Shown: positions 41,818-51,100 of the stretch, in pieces
How positions within the stretch are numbered: the stretch's first letter is position 1
Layout of the letters: every line of letters starts with the position of its first letter
NCBI GenBank assembly: GCA_035564555.1
Contig: DATMTS010000106.1
Coordinates: forward strand, 1 to 64,000
Length of the DNA: 64,000 bases
Origin: DATMTS01 sp035564555
Lineage (GTDB): Bacteria; Actinomycetota; Actinomycetes; Actinomycetales; Microbacteriaceae
Direction: 5' to 3'
Position numbers and translations under genes: made by a program
Notes under the pieces: generated by a model
The model's input: the letters and a program-made list of their open reading frames with translations, nothing else
Databases searched by the model: none
What the model was told of the DNA's origin: nothing

Positions 41818-43043
41818 CCCGCGCGTCCCTTTCGTGTCCGCGGAACCACCCGCGGAGCTGCCCCTGGAACGACCCCCGGAACCGCCTCTGCTGCGTCCCA
41901 TGGCGCGCCGCTTCCCGCCATGCCGCGATAGAACGGCGAAGCGGCGCCGACCTCGCCCACCGCCACGGGAGCCCCCGTGAACGCAGAGGCGTAGATCGCG
42001 GCGACGAGCTCGAGCGTGCTCCGCGCCTGGTCGAGGGCGACTGGGATCGGGATACCGTTCTGCAAGGCATCCACCATCGCTTCGAACTGCGCAGCGTGGC
42101 TGCTCGGGGTGCCGTGCGGTCCACGATCCCAGGCCTCGGCGACGCGTTGCTCGTGTTCGGGGGCCGGGGTGATCCTCCAGGAGGCATCCGAGTAGCCGTA
42201 GAGGTGCTCCAACTCGACCGTCGCGTACTCGAAGTCGAACCGCAGGTAACTGGTCTCGCGCGCTGACAGCAGGCTGTTCACCACACTGACCACGCACCCG
42301 TTGTCCAGGGTGACGATCGCGAGCGACACGTCTTCGGTCGCGACGGGCCGGGCCTGCCGTGCCGCGACGGCGACGACCTGCGACCATGCGCCCAGAACGG
42401 ACAGCATCAGGTCCATCTGGTGGATGCCGTGCCCCATCGTCGGGCCTCCGCCCTCGACATCCCATTTTCCGCGCCATGGCACCTGGAAGTACGAATCAGG
42501 CCGGTACCAGAGCGTGTGGCACACCGCCGTCAGCGGGCGACCCAACGCACCGTCAGCGACCCGATCCCGCAGCCACTGTGCTCGGGAACCGAATCGGTGC
42601 TGCGACACCGTCGCGAATTGCGCAGCCCCGGCCAGCTCAGCGGCTGCGATCTCATCGAGCTCGCAAAGCGACAACGCAGGCGGTTTCTCACTGAGCACAT
42701 GCACGCCACGCCGTAACGCGACGACCGCCTGCTCTTTGTGCAATCCGGGCGGCGAGCACAAGTGCACCAGGTCCAACTCCACCGCCTCGAGCAGCGCTTC
42801 GATGCTCGTCGCGCCGACCGGCACGTTCCACGTCTCGCGGAACGCGTCGACCCGCCCCTCGTCGATGTCGCATGCCCCGACGATGCGCGCGCGACCACCG
42901 AGGCGGCTCAGATTCTCTGCGTGCGCTCCTGCGATGCTCCCGGTGCCGACGACGCCGATCCGCAGCGGGTTCTCCGCCGTGAACACGCGGGCCGAGGGGG
43001 AGTCGACGACATGCTCGACGAGTCCGGTTCCACTTCCGGTCAT
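41814..43043 (-). CDS. Gfo/Idh/MocA family oxidoreductase (paired with DUF6807)
   Basis: A 409-residue NAD(P)-dependent oxidoreductase. Rossmann motif RIGVVGTGSIAGAHAENL, EKP motif VLSEKPPALSLCE, and the substrate-domain signature GPTMGHGIHQMDLML. The last 40 residues are low in complexity. ATG at 43043 follows the DUF6807 stop by one base, and its own stop overlaps the cupin start (ATGA). The same two functions, Gfo/Idh and DUF6807, are fused in the gene at 28805, which argues that they act on one substrate or as a complex. Confidence 0.88.
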   Translation of the reverse strand: MTGSGTGLVEHVVDSPSARVFTAENPLRIGVVGTGSIAGAHAENLSRLGGRARIVGACDIDEGRVDAFRETWNVPVGATSIEALLEAVELDLVHLCSPPGLHKEQAVVALRRGVHVLSEKPPALSLCELDEIAAAELAGAAQFATVSQHRFGSRAQWLRDRVADGALGRPLTAVCHTLWYRPDSYFQVPWRGKWDVEGGGPTMGHGIHQMDLMLSVLGAWSQVVAVAARQARPVATEDVSLAIVTLDNGCVVSVVNSLLSARETSYLRFDFEYATVELEHLYGYSDASWRITPAPEHEQRVAEAWDRGPHGTPSSHAAQFEAMVDALQNGIPIPVALDQARSTLELVAAIYASAFTGAPVAVGEVGAASPFYRGMAGSGAPWDAAEAVPGVVPGAAPRVVPRTRKGRAG

Positions 43044-43044
43044 C

Positions 43045-44043
43045 TCAGCACACCCTCTCCATGATGGCGTCGGCGTGCTCGGTGCTGCGACCCGCTGCCG
43101 CGAGCGCCGACATGCGCGCCGCGTCCGAAGCACCGTCGGCGATCACCACCGCGTGCCGCAATTCGATCGTCTCGCCCTGGTTCACGGTGCGCACGCGATC
43201 GAAGAACGGCGCAGGGTTCAGGCATGCGAACAACTCGGAGCGCACGAACCACTTGGTGTCGAAGCCTTGGGATGGACTCTGATCGACGAACACGATCGTG
43301 GAAGAACCGTCCTCCCCGTCGTGCCGTCCGGTGAAGCCGGCCCACTCCGCCCGTGTACCGCGCACGTCTTCGCCGGCCGCTCCGTTGGATGCGATGAGCT
43401 CGCCGCCCGTGAAAGAGCGCGGTCCGCGCCAGAACAGTCCGCCGTATCCGGCGTTCTCCCTGCCCTCGGTCGTCGGCGAACCCATCTCGATGGGTTCGCC
43501 CGACACGTTGGTGAGGCGAGTGCGCCAACCGAGCACCCAGGCATCCTGCTCGGGCGCGATCGTGGCGGTGATCATGCGGCTCTCGGTGAAGACCGCCGCG
43601 CCCATCCGTTCGCGCCCGGTATCGTCCCGGGGCTGCCGGTGCCAGGTCAGTTCATGCCCGAACGCGGCCGAGCCGTCCCGTTGCTCGGCGAGGGTCACCC
43701 GATCGTGGTCCTGGGAGCCGTTGTTGGGAAGGACCACGTACCCGCCGGCCTCGCGCCGGTAGGACGGCCCGCCCCAGAAGTTGTCCCTGCCTGCGACGGG
43801 AAGCGCGAGCGTGATGCCTTTGTGCCACACGTGATCCCAGGGCCGGAAAACCGTGACGAGGCGCCCGCCGAGAGTACGGAGCGGATGAAGGTAGGGGCGC
43901 GGCGATTCGTACTGCACTTCGCCGGGTCGATAGACGTAACGCATGATGTCGACCTGGGAGCCGTCGGCGCCGGTCGCCGTTATCGCGAAGTCGCGGTCGG
44001 CGTCGTGCGTAAGAGCGAGTGCGATCGGTGGGCGTGGATTCAT
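43045..44043 (-). CDS. DUF6807 (PmoA-like) family protein
   Basis: A 332-residue protein of the DUF6807/PmoA-like family, no catalytic role established. Conserved landmarks are SPRPYLHPLRTLGG, the His-rich FRPWDHVWHKGITLALP, NFWGGPSYRR, and TEGRENAGYGGLFWRGP. Several are repeated nearly unchanged in the C-terminal half of the fusion protein at 28805 (PRPYLHPVRTLGG, GRESAGYGGLFWRMP). The conserved His and Asp residues suggest a sugar-binding or hydrolytic role in the cytosol. No signal peptide is present. ATG at 44043 overlaps the BNR-4 stop (ATGA). Confidence 0.8.
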   Translation of the reverse strand: MNPRPPIALALTHDADRDFAITATGADGSQVDIMRYVYRPGEVQYESPRPYLHPLRTLGGRLVTVFRPWDHVWHKGITLALPVAGRDNFWGGPSYRREAGGYVVLPNNGSQDHDRVTLAEQRDGSAAFGHELTWHRQPRDDTGRERMGAAVFTESRMITATIAPEQDAWVLGWRTRLTNVSGEPIEMGSPTTEGRENAGYGGLFWRGPRSFTGGELIASNGAAGEDVRGTRAEWAGFTGRHDGEDGSSTIVFVDQSPSQGFDTKWFVRSELFACLNPAPFFDRVRTVNQGETIELRHAVVIADGASDAARMSALAAAGRSTEHADAIMERVC

Positions 44044-45365
44044 CGCGCAGCAGGTCCTTCCTTGAGGCGGGGGGTGTCTCGCAGCATGACCTCGCAGCGG
44101 TAATGCTGCGATGCGGTCATCTCGCCGCGGAACCAGAGCAGGACCACCCGCTTCGGGTCGCCCGGCGCCACGATCGGGCGCAGATTGTCCATCTCGGAAT
44201 GCTCGGTCACGGCCGTCCATGACCACCTCGCCCCGCCGTCCCTCGTGCGGCCGGCGTAGATCTCGTGGTGTGCCGTCTTCGCGCCGGTGCGCGGGTCGAA
44301 CGGTGTCGAGACGTACACGGCGTCCAGATCGTAGGGGTCGATGGCGGCGAGCCCCGTGTAGTCCTGTTCGTGCGGCAGCAGTCCGGCGCCCGCCTTGCCC
44401 AGCGGATGCCGCACCCACTCACGCCCGGGATCCTTGCGTGCATACACGAAACGATGATCCACCACGGGGCGCAGGCGGGCGAACTCCTCGTCGGGGCCGG
44501 ACGGATCGTCGTCACCCCGCGCCGTCAGCGTCGCGGCGATCGTGCCGTCCGGCATCCGCTTGATGTCGGATGTCCAGGCATGCGTGAGTGTGGCGCCGCC
44601 GATGCGCTCCCCGGCGCCCAGCACGGTCGTCAACTCGGCCTGGGATGGGGCATCGACGGCCTGGTCGAAGAGATGTTCGTGAACCCGGGAACCGTCGGAG
44701 CGATGCAGCCCACCGGCCTCGAAGTAGCCGTGGTAGATCGAGTTGTCGTAGTCACGAGGATGGTGATCGGTCGTGACGAGGTCGATCCGCCCCTCGGTGG
44801 AGACGTAGCGCGTGTAGCCATTCACATACCCGACCTTCCGGCGGCTGAAGAGCTTGCCCGCGTACGTCCATGAATCGCCGTCGTCATCGGAGACGAGTGC
44901 GCATGGGTCGTCGTTGACGGCCCGGCTGAAGCAGTACAACCGGCCGTCCAGTTCGTGCAGGTTCGCGTAGGTCACCCCGCGGCGGCCGGTGAGTTCGGCC
45001 CAGTCGAAGGTTCGCTCGGCCCCCCATTCGGTCGGATCACCGGGCTCGCTGACCCGCCAGCGCAGCAGGTCGTCGGTCTTGTGCCTGGTATACGCGGCGA
45101 GCCACCGCCCATCCTTGCGGCGCCAGAGCGCCGGTACGTTGTGGTCGTCGGCCTCCAGCGCCTCGTGCAGAACCACGACTTGTGCGCTGCCGGAGGCGAG
45201 GTCGACGACCGTGAGCTCCACGTTCCCCGCCCGGCGGTCGCCTGCGGGGCCTTCCGCTGCAGCGACCGATCCGACGACGAGCGTCTCGGTCACGGGATCG
45301 ACGAGAGCGCGCTCATCCTGAAACCAGCACCAGGCGCCGTTGTCGTTGATCACGTACTCGGTCAT
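44040..45365 (-). CDS. BNR-4 family beta-propeller protein, putative polysaccharide lyase or hydrolase
   Basis: A 441-residue protein. The N-terminus ENDNGAWCWFQDERA-like (actual NDNGAWCWFQDERALVDPVT), the RGVTYANLHELDGRLYCFSR strand and HAWTSDIKRMPDGTIAATL are characteristic of the BNR-repeat_4 family, a seven-bladed propeller. Some family members are ulvan lyases (PL24/PL25), which act on rhamnose-uronate linkages. No signal peptide is visible, so it would work on imported oligosaccharides. ATG at 45365 has AAAGGAATTC upstream. It follows the binding-protein gene by 106 bp containing a hairpin and is coupled to DUF6807. Confidence 0.75.
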   Translation of the reverse strand: MTEYVINDNGAWCWFQDERALVDPVTETLVVGSVAAAEGPAGDRRAGNVELTVVDLASGSAQVVVLHEALEADDHNVPALWRRKDGRWLAAYTRHKTDDLLRWRVSEPGDPTEWGAERTFDWAELTGRRGVTYANLHELDGRLYCFSRAVNDDPCALVSDDDGDSWTYAGKLFSRRKVGYVNGYTRYVSTEGRIDLVTTDHHPRDYDNSIYHGYFEAGGLHRSDGSRVHEHLFDQAVDAPSQAELTTVLGAGERIGGATLTHAWTSDIKRMPDGTIAATLTARGDDDPSGPDEEFARLRPVVDHRFVYARKDPGREWVRHPLGKAGAGLLPHEQDYTGLAAIDPYDLDAVYVSTPFDPRTGAKTAHHEIYAGRTRDGGARWSWTAVTEHSEMDNLRPIVAPGDPKRVVLLWFRGEMTASQHYRCEVMLRDTPRLKEGPAAR

Positions 45366-45421
45366 GAATTCCTTTCAGCTGCCGTGAGCGCTGTCGTGCT
45401 CCCACAGGGCGCTCCCGTAGT

Positions 45422-45453
45422 CCCGGCCGAGCGGGTGCTACCACCCGGCCGGG
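45422..45453 (-). terminator. Intercistronic hairpin after the binding-protein gene
   Basis: CCCGGCCG (45422-45429) pairs with CGGCCGGG (45446-45453); a smaller GGGTG/CACCC stem nests inside. Its place right after the binding-protein gene suits partial termination or mRNA stabilisation, which gives binding proteins their usual excess over downstream products. Confidence 0.5.
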
Positions 45454-45471
45454 TGATGATTCCGACCCGCT

Positions 45472-46806
45472 TTACGCGTTGCTGTCCAGCAGTCCCTGGA
45501 CCTCCGTCTTGAAGGCCGCAGCGGCAGCGGCAGGAGTCGCTCGGCGGAAGATCACGTCTTGCGTGTGGCGCTGGGCCACCTGTGCAACCGTGCTCGTGCC
45601 CTTCGGGGGCACCGGCGGCACCCAGGTGATCTCGCTCTTGACGTCCTCGAGGTACTTCACGGCCTGCTGGTCGGTCTCCGGGAGCAAGGGAGTGATCGCC
45701 TTGTCCACCGCTGCACTCACCGGCACGCCTCGATCGGTGAGCTGCAACTTGGCCGCCGACGTGCTGTTGACGAAGACGTTGATGAGGGCGCCGGCCTGCG
45801 CGGGGTACTTCGTCTGCGACCCGATCGACCAGTACATCGACGGCTTGAGGTACAGGCCGTTCTTGCTCGCGGAACCGGCGGTGCTCGGCGGCCGCAGCAG
45901 CACCACGTCGCCCCCGCTGGCCTGAGCGAGCGCGGTGATCTGGGTGTTCCAATGCCACGCCATAGCCGCCTTGCCGACACCGAACAGCTCCTGCTGCACC
46001 GACGCGCCGAGGTCGGAGGTGTACTGGTCCGGAGTGGGGCCGCCGCCGGACTCGAAGAGCTTCTTGACCATCGTGAACCAGCTCGTCACGTTGTCGGCCG
46101 AGAACCCGAGCTTCGCCTTGTCGGTGTACAACTGCTGGCCGTGCTGGTGCAGCCAGATCTGCAGGTCCTGGTCGCCTCCGTACCAGTTGCTGCCCGTGAA
46201 GGCGCCGCCCGAGTTCTTCGCGAGTTTGGTGCAGAGCGCGATGTAGTCGTCCCACGTCCACGTCTTGTCGTCGGGAAGGCCGAGACCCGCCTTCGCGAAC
46301 AAGGTCTTGTTGGCGAGCAGGCTGTATGCGGTGTTGCCGGCCGAGATCCCATACAGCTTCCCGTCCATGGTGCCGGCAGGGAGGGCCGTCTTGAGCGGCG
46401 CGAAGTCGATGGTGCCGACCTTCGACATGTCCAGCAGGGCTCCGCGCCCGCCGTACTCCGCGATGTACGCCTGATCCATCTGGATGATGTCGGGCTCGGT
46501 CTGCCCGGCCACCTGAGTGGAGAGCTTGGTCCAGTATGTGGCCCACTCACCGGGGGCCTCGTTCACCGTGATCTTCGAGTGCGCCTCGGTGTAGTTCTTG
46601 ATGATCTTGTCGGTGTACGTGGTGCGCAGCGGGTTCGTCCACCAGGCGAAATTCAGGGTCGCCTTCTTGAATGCATCGCCCGCGGCCGCTGTGGATGCGC
46701 CGCCTCCGGGAGTGGCGGACGTGCCGCATCCGGCGAGCAGGAATGTGCTGCCGACTCCGGTCAGCGCCAGCGCGCCGAACTGGCGCCGAGAGAGTTGCTG
46801 TGACAT
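45472..46806 (-). CDS. Extracellular sugar-binding lipoprotein with Tat-type signal (paralogue 1)
   Basis: A 444-residue SBP family-1 lipoprotein. The N-terminus carries a twin-arginine motif (SRRQFGALAL) and the lipobox LAGCGTSA, so it is probably exported folded by Tat and lipidated. The mature region includes FAWWTNPLRTTYTDKII and WYGGDQDLQIWLHQHGQQLYT. It is closely similar to the protein at 51857 over its whole length, including the untranslated leader, so the two are recent duplicates. ATG at 46806 follows AAGGAGG. The operator GTGATCGTTCAC (46897) lies between it and the divergent lacI-D. Confidence 0.92.
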   Translation of the reverse strand: MSQQLSRRQFGALALTGVGSTFLLAGCGTSATPGGGASTAAAGDAFKKATLNFAWWTNPLRTTYTDKIIKNYTEAHSKITVNEAPGEWATYWTKLSTQVAGQTEPDIIQMDQAYIAEYGGRGALLDMSKVGTIDFAPLKTALPAGTMDGKLYGISAGNTAYSLLANKTLFAKAGLGLPDDKTWTWDDYIALCTKLAKNSGGAFTGSNWYGGDQDLQIWLHQHGQQLYTDKAKLGFSADNVTSWFTMVKKLFESGGGPTPDQYTSDLGASVQQELFGVGKAAMAWHWNTQITALAQASGGDVVLLRPPSTAGSASKNGLYLKPSMYWSIGSQTKYPAQAGALINVFVNSTSAAKLQLTDRGVPVSAAVDKAITPLLPETDQQAVKYLEDVKSEITWVPPVPPKGTSTVAQVAQRHTQDVIFRRATPAAAAAAFKTEVQGLLDSNA

Positions 46807-46896
46807 CTGTGGCCTCCTTGCCATGCTGTATCGAACGAGGGTTCCGGTCGAACGGGCAACCGCATTCCGAATCCGATGGCCACGGTAGCACAAAAG

Positions 46897-46908
46897 GTGA
46901 TCGTTCAC
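46897..46908. promoter_or_regulatory. LacI-D operator between lacI-D and the binding-protein operon
   Basis: GTGATCGTTCAC is an 11-of-12-type dyad with CG centre. Its reverse complement GTGAACGATCAC recurs at 48043-48054 before the beta-helix gene. It is 90 bp from each divergent start codon. A TACCGT hexamer lies next to it on the minus strand (46884-46889). Confidence 0.7.
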
Positions 46909-46983
46909 TATCCGGCGCCGAATCGGCCTGCGAATCGCTGAGCGACGCGATAAGGTTCGAACAGTGCGATGAAGGGGGTCAGG

Positions 46984-48009
46984 ATGCAGGACACGCGCGC
47001 CGGCGCCGGCACCATCGGTCGCAAACGGGTCACCATCATGCAGGTCGCCGAACGAGCCGGCGTCTCGCACCAGACCGTGTCTCGCTACCTCAGATTCAAC
47101 GGCGGCCTGAAGGCCGCGACCGTCGAGAAGGTCGAGGCCGCCATCCGCGAGTTGGATTACCGGCCCGACCTCATCGCGAGATCGATGCGCACTCGGCGCA
47201 CCAATCGCATCGCCATCGTGCTGCCCGAGCTCACCTACTTTCTTCCGTCGCCATTCAGAGGGGCCGCCGCCGCCGCTCACGAGGCGGGTTATCAAGTCGA
47301 CGTGGTCAGCCTCGAGGGCGACGAGACGAGGCGTCGGGAGCGGGTGCTCACACTGATGGACAGCCAGCGTGTGGAGGCCGTGCTCTCGTTCACGCCACTC
47401 GGAAACATGTTCCCGCTGCAGTCCGACCCGACGCTGCCGATGCTGGTGATGGGCGAGTACGACGACAAGATGCGCTCCACCGGGGCCTTCGCCGACGGCA
47501 CCTTCGCCACCGAGATCATCCAGCACCTAGCCGACCTCGGTCACCGCCGGTTCCTGCACGTCGCAGGTTCTCCGGACTGGATGTCTGCGCGCAACCGCCG
47601 CACCGTGTACTTGGAGACGCTGGAACGGCTCGGTCTGGAGTCGTACGGCGTCGTCGGCGGGCAATGGACCGTGCGATCGGGCTACGAGGCCGCGAGGGAT
47701 CTGCCGGCCAATTCGGGCGTGACCGCGATCTTCGCGGCCAACGATTCGATCGCGTTCGGCGTGGTGCGCGGGCTTCAGGATCGGGGCTTCAGCGTTCCGC
47801 AGGACATCAGCGTCGTGGGATGGGACAACGAGGAGTTCGCGCGATACCTCTCGCCGACCTTGACGACGGTCGAGCTCAACCTCGAACTGATGGGCAGACA
47901 GGCGATGCAGCAGCTCATCGCCCGGGTCGAGAACCGGGAGGCTCCGGTTTTCGAAGGGGTCATGGGCCGGCTCATCCCGCGAGGATCCAGCGGCCCGGCG
48001 CCGCGCTGA
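46984..48009 (+). CDS. LacI-family transcriptional regulator (LacI-D)
   Basis: A 341-residue repressor. HTH VTIMQVAERAGVSHQTVSRYL, hinge IARSMRTRRTNRIA (Met where Leu is usual) and a sugar-sensing domain ending SVVGWDNEEFARYLSPTLTT. ATG at 46984 is preferred over the ATG at 46969 because AAGGGGG is then 5 nt upstream. It is divergent from the Tat-type binding-protein operon and upstream of the beta-helix gene. Both carry its predicted operator, so LacI-D probably co-controls secreted depolymerase and uptake. Confidence 0.92.
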   Translation: MQDTRAGAGTIGRKRVTIMQVAERAGVSHQTVSRYLRFNGGLKAATVEKVEAAIRELDYRPDLIARSMRTRRTNRIAIVLPELTYFLPSPFRGAAAAAHEAGYQVDVVSLEGDETRRRERVLTLMDSQRVEAVLSFTPLGNMFPLQSDPTLPMLVMGEYDDKMRSTGAFADGTFATEIIQHLADLGHRRFLHVAGSPDWMSARNRRTVYLETLERLGLESYGVVGGQWTVRSGYEAARDLPANSGVTAIFAANDSIAFGVVRGLQDRGFSVPQDISVVGWDNEEFARYLSPTLTTVELNLELMGRQAMQQLIARVENREAPVFEGVMGRLIPRGSSGPAPR

Positions 48010-48030
48010 GCGATTCGTCTGCCGAAACCG

Positions 48031-48060
48031 TTGACAGCAAGAGTGAACGATCACTAATCT
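48031..48060 (+). promoter_or_regulatory. Consensus promoter with embedded LacI-D operator
   Basis: TTGACA (48031-48036) and TAATCT (48055-48060) are 18 bp apart. The operator GTGAACGATCAC (48043-48054) fills the spacer up to the -10 box. Repressor binding and polymerase binding would be mutually exclusive. The predicted leader before the beta-helix start is about 125 nt. Confidence 0.75.
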
Positions 48061-48191
48061 CTGACTGTCCGCTCGCTCCGATACCGATTCGCGGGCCGGC
48101 GCTCTCATTCAGCGACGTATCCGAACAGGATGCCCAGTCGTGGACACGTGGCCGTGTCCGGCTCGGACGGCATCCGATGCAGGAGGTTTCC

Positions 48192-51100
48192 GTGTCCCGC
48201 TCCATCAGCATCACAATGCTCATCGCCGCGGTGTGCGCGGTCGGCCTCGTCGGGCCGGCCCTGGCGCTGGCCGACACTCCGCAAGCCCGAGCGGGTACCA
48301 TCCTGGCCGACACCGCGGGGGCCGACAGCACGGTGTCTGACAGCACGGGGGTGACGTACTACGTCGACTCCCAGACCGGCAACGACTCGAACCCGGGCAC
48401 GAGCGCCGCATCCGCCTGGCAATCATTGGCGAAGGTGAACGCCACGACGTTCCAGCCCGGTGACAAGATCCTGCTGGCGAACGGCTCCGAGTGGAGCAGC
48501 ACGACGCTCTGGCCGAAGGGCTCGGGAGATTCCTCGGCCGACATCACCATCAGCCACTACGGGTCGGGCGCACTGCCACGCATCGACGGTGCCGGCAAGG
48601 TACCCGACGCCGTCGAACTCTTCAACCAGCAGTACTGGACGATCGAGAACGTCGAGGTGACGAACGAGGCGCCGTCCACGAGCACTCCGGGTGCGAACCT
48701 CGGCGACTTCCGGGGCATCTACGTCGGCGGAGACGATGGTCAGACACTCTCCGGCTTCACCATCGACTCGGTGTACGTGCACGACGTCACGGGCGAAGTG
48801 GATTGGATGGGCGGCAGCACCTCGAACAACAAGCCCGGGATCACCTTCGGCACCGGCTGGGACGGCATGAAGAACACGGGCGGCATCATCTTCACGACAA
48901 CGGTCGCGGACCCGGCGAACCCGGGCCAGCCGACGATCTTGAACGACATGACGGTCGAGAACTCGCGCATCGAGAACACGTCGTTCGGCGGGATCGTGAC
49001 GAAGCAATACGCAGGCACCGGTCCCGGTGCCGTGGCCACCGGCTGGGGCATGCGCGCTTCGGCCGACGACCCTGACTTCCGGCCGTTCACCGACCTCACG
49101 GTGAAGAACAACTACATCACCCAGAACGGCACGCCCTATGGCGCCAACGGAATGCTGCTCAACAGCGTGCGCGGCGCACTCGTGCAGAACAATCTCGTCG
49201 ACCGAGTGGGCACGTGCGGCATCGAGTTCGATTACTCTGACGACGTCACGACGCAGCACAACGAGGTGATGGGAACGACCGTGAAGGCCGGTGGCGGTGA
49301 TTCGAACGGCATCGACACCGACATGGGCACCACCGGCATGATCGTGCAGTACAACTACCTGCACGACAACAACGTCGGGTTCCTCGACTTCCAGATCCAC
49401 TTCGGCAACAGCATCTGGCGGTACAACGTCGTCGCGAACAATTCTGAAGACACCATGCAACTGGGCTCGTCGAGCAACGCCACAGCGCAGATCTACAACA
49501 ACACCTTCTACAACACGTCGTCGATGGCGTGGCTCATGACGCCGAGCCACTACGCGTTCATAGACAACGTCTTCTACTCGACGACCGCGTCACCCGACCT
49601 GCCTACCGGCTCGACCATGACGTATCAGAACAACTACTACGGCGGCAACGCCCCGACGGTCCCGGCCGCCGATCCGAGCCCCATCACCGGCGAGGCGCGA
49701 TTCACCGACCCCACCGTGACCGGACCGTATGGCACCGCCGCCACCGGGCCCGCGCTCGGCACCGCCGACGCCTACCAGCAGCTTTCCGGTTCTGCTCTCA
49801 TCGATACCGGTGCGACCGTCTCCGGCAACGGGGGTCTCGACTATGCCGGAGACTCGCTCTACAACAACGCGCCCGACGTCGGCGCCTTCGAGTACTCCAC
49901 ACCCGCCGGGGCGGTGGGTGAGGCGATCGCGGGCACGATCGCCTCCAGCACCAGTGGCGCGCTCGGCGGGGCGACGGTCACGGTCGCCACGGCGGGCCAG
50001 ACCCTCACCACGACGAGCGACGCCGACGGCTACTACGTTGTGCCCGATGTGCCGTTCAGCGCCGGCGCCGAGGTCACCGCGTCGAAGGCCGGATACAAGA
50101 CGATCTCCACGACCGTCACCGTGGTCGACGGCGACAGCACTCGGCTCGACCTGAGGTTGACTCCGACCACCACCACCGGAGGTCTCATCGGTCAGGTCGA
50201 CGACGATCACGCCGAGCCGGTGACGGGTGCGACTGTGTCGCTGAGCAAAGACGGCGCCATTGTGGCGACGACGGTGACCGACTCCAAGGGAGAATACGAG
50301 TTCCCCGCAGTGACGGGCGCCGGTGGATACACACTCACCGCCACGCACAAGGGATACCGGAAGGCGACGGAAACGGGCGTCACTGTCGTCATCGCCGACA
50401 CGACGACCGCGCCGACGCTCATGATGCCCACGACGACCGGCTCGGTGCTTCAAACACACGACTTCAACTCGCTTCCAGATGGCCCATTGTCGACGGGGAC
50501 GGATGACTGGACCACTTCGGCATCCGGAGGGAGCGTCGACGTGGTCACCGACAGTCCCGGGGCCAACCGCTCGCTGCAGGTCAGCCGAAGCACGAACAGC
50601 GGCAGCACTAACGCCGAGTTGGACTTCGACAGCCCGTTGCACGGCCTGATCACGGTGCAGGCCGACGTGCGGCGCAACGACAAGCCGGGCGCCTACCGAG
50701 CCGACTACTTCAGTGCGCCGTACGTCTACGGGTCCGGTTCGACGCCGAGCGTGGCCGTCGCCACCAGCCAGGGCGCGATCGAGGCGTACGAAGGCACCTC
50801 CCTGAAGAGCCTGAAGCCCTACACCGTCGGCACCTGGCACCACTTGGCGCTCGTGATCGACACCGTGAACCAGCGCTACGACCTCTACGTCGACGGAACT
50901 CAGCTCGTCACGGACGCATCGTTCCGCACACCGCTGTCAGGCATCCAACGCATCAGCTACTACGCGAACAGTTCGAACTACGGAGCCGAGACCATCGACA
51001 ACGTCCGCGTGGGCTACGGCCTGAATCCGCAGCAGAGCGACGCGCCGGCCACCGCTGCGCTTTCCACCACGCAGGGGTGGTCGAACGGACTCTCCGACGG

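Noticed and set aside
46671..48191. Very long open frame that would extend the beta-helix protein upstream by about 500 codons
   Set aside because: It runs through lacI-D in another frame with Arg/Pro-rich composition; a signal peptide and AGGAGG mark the real start at 48192.
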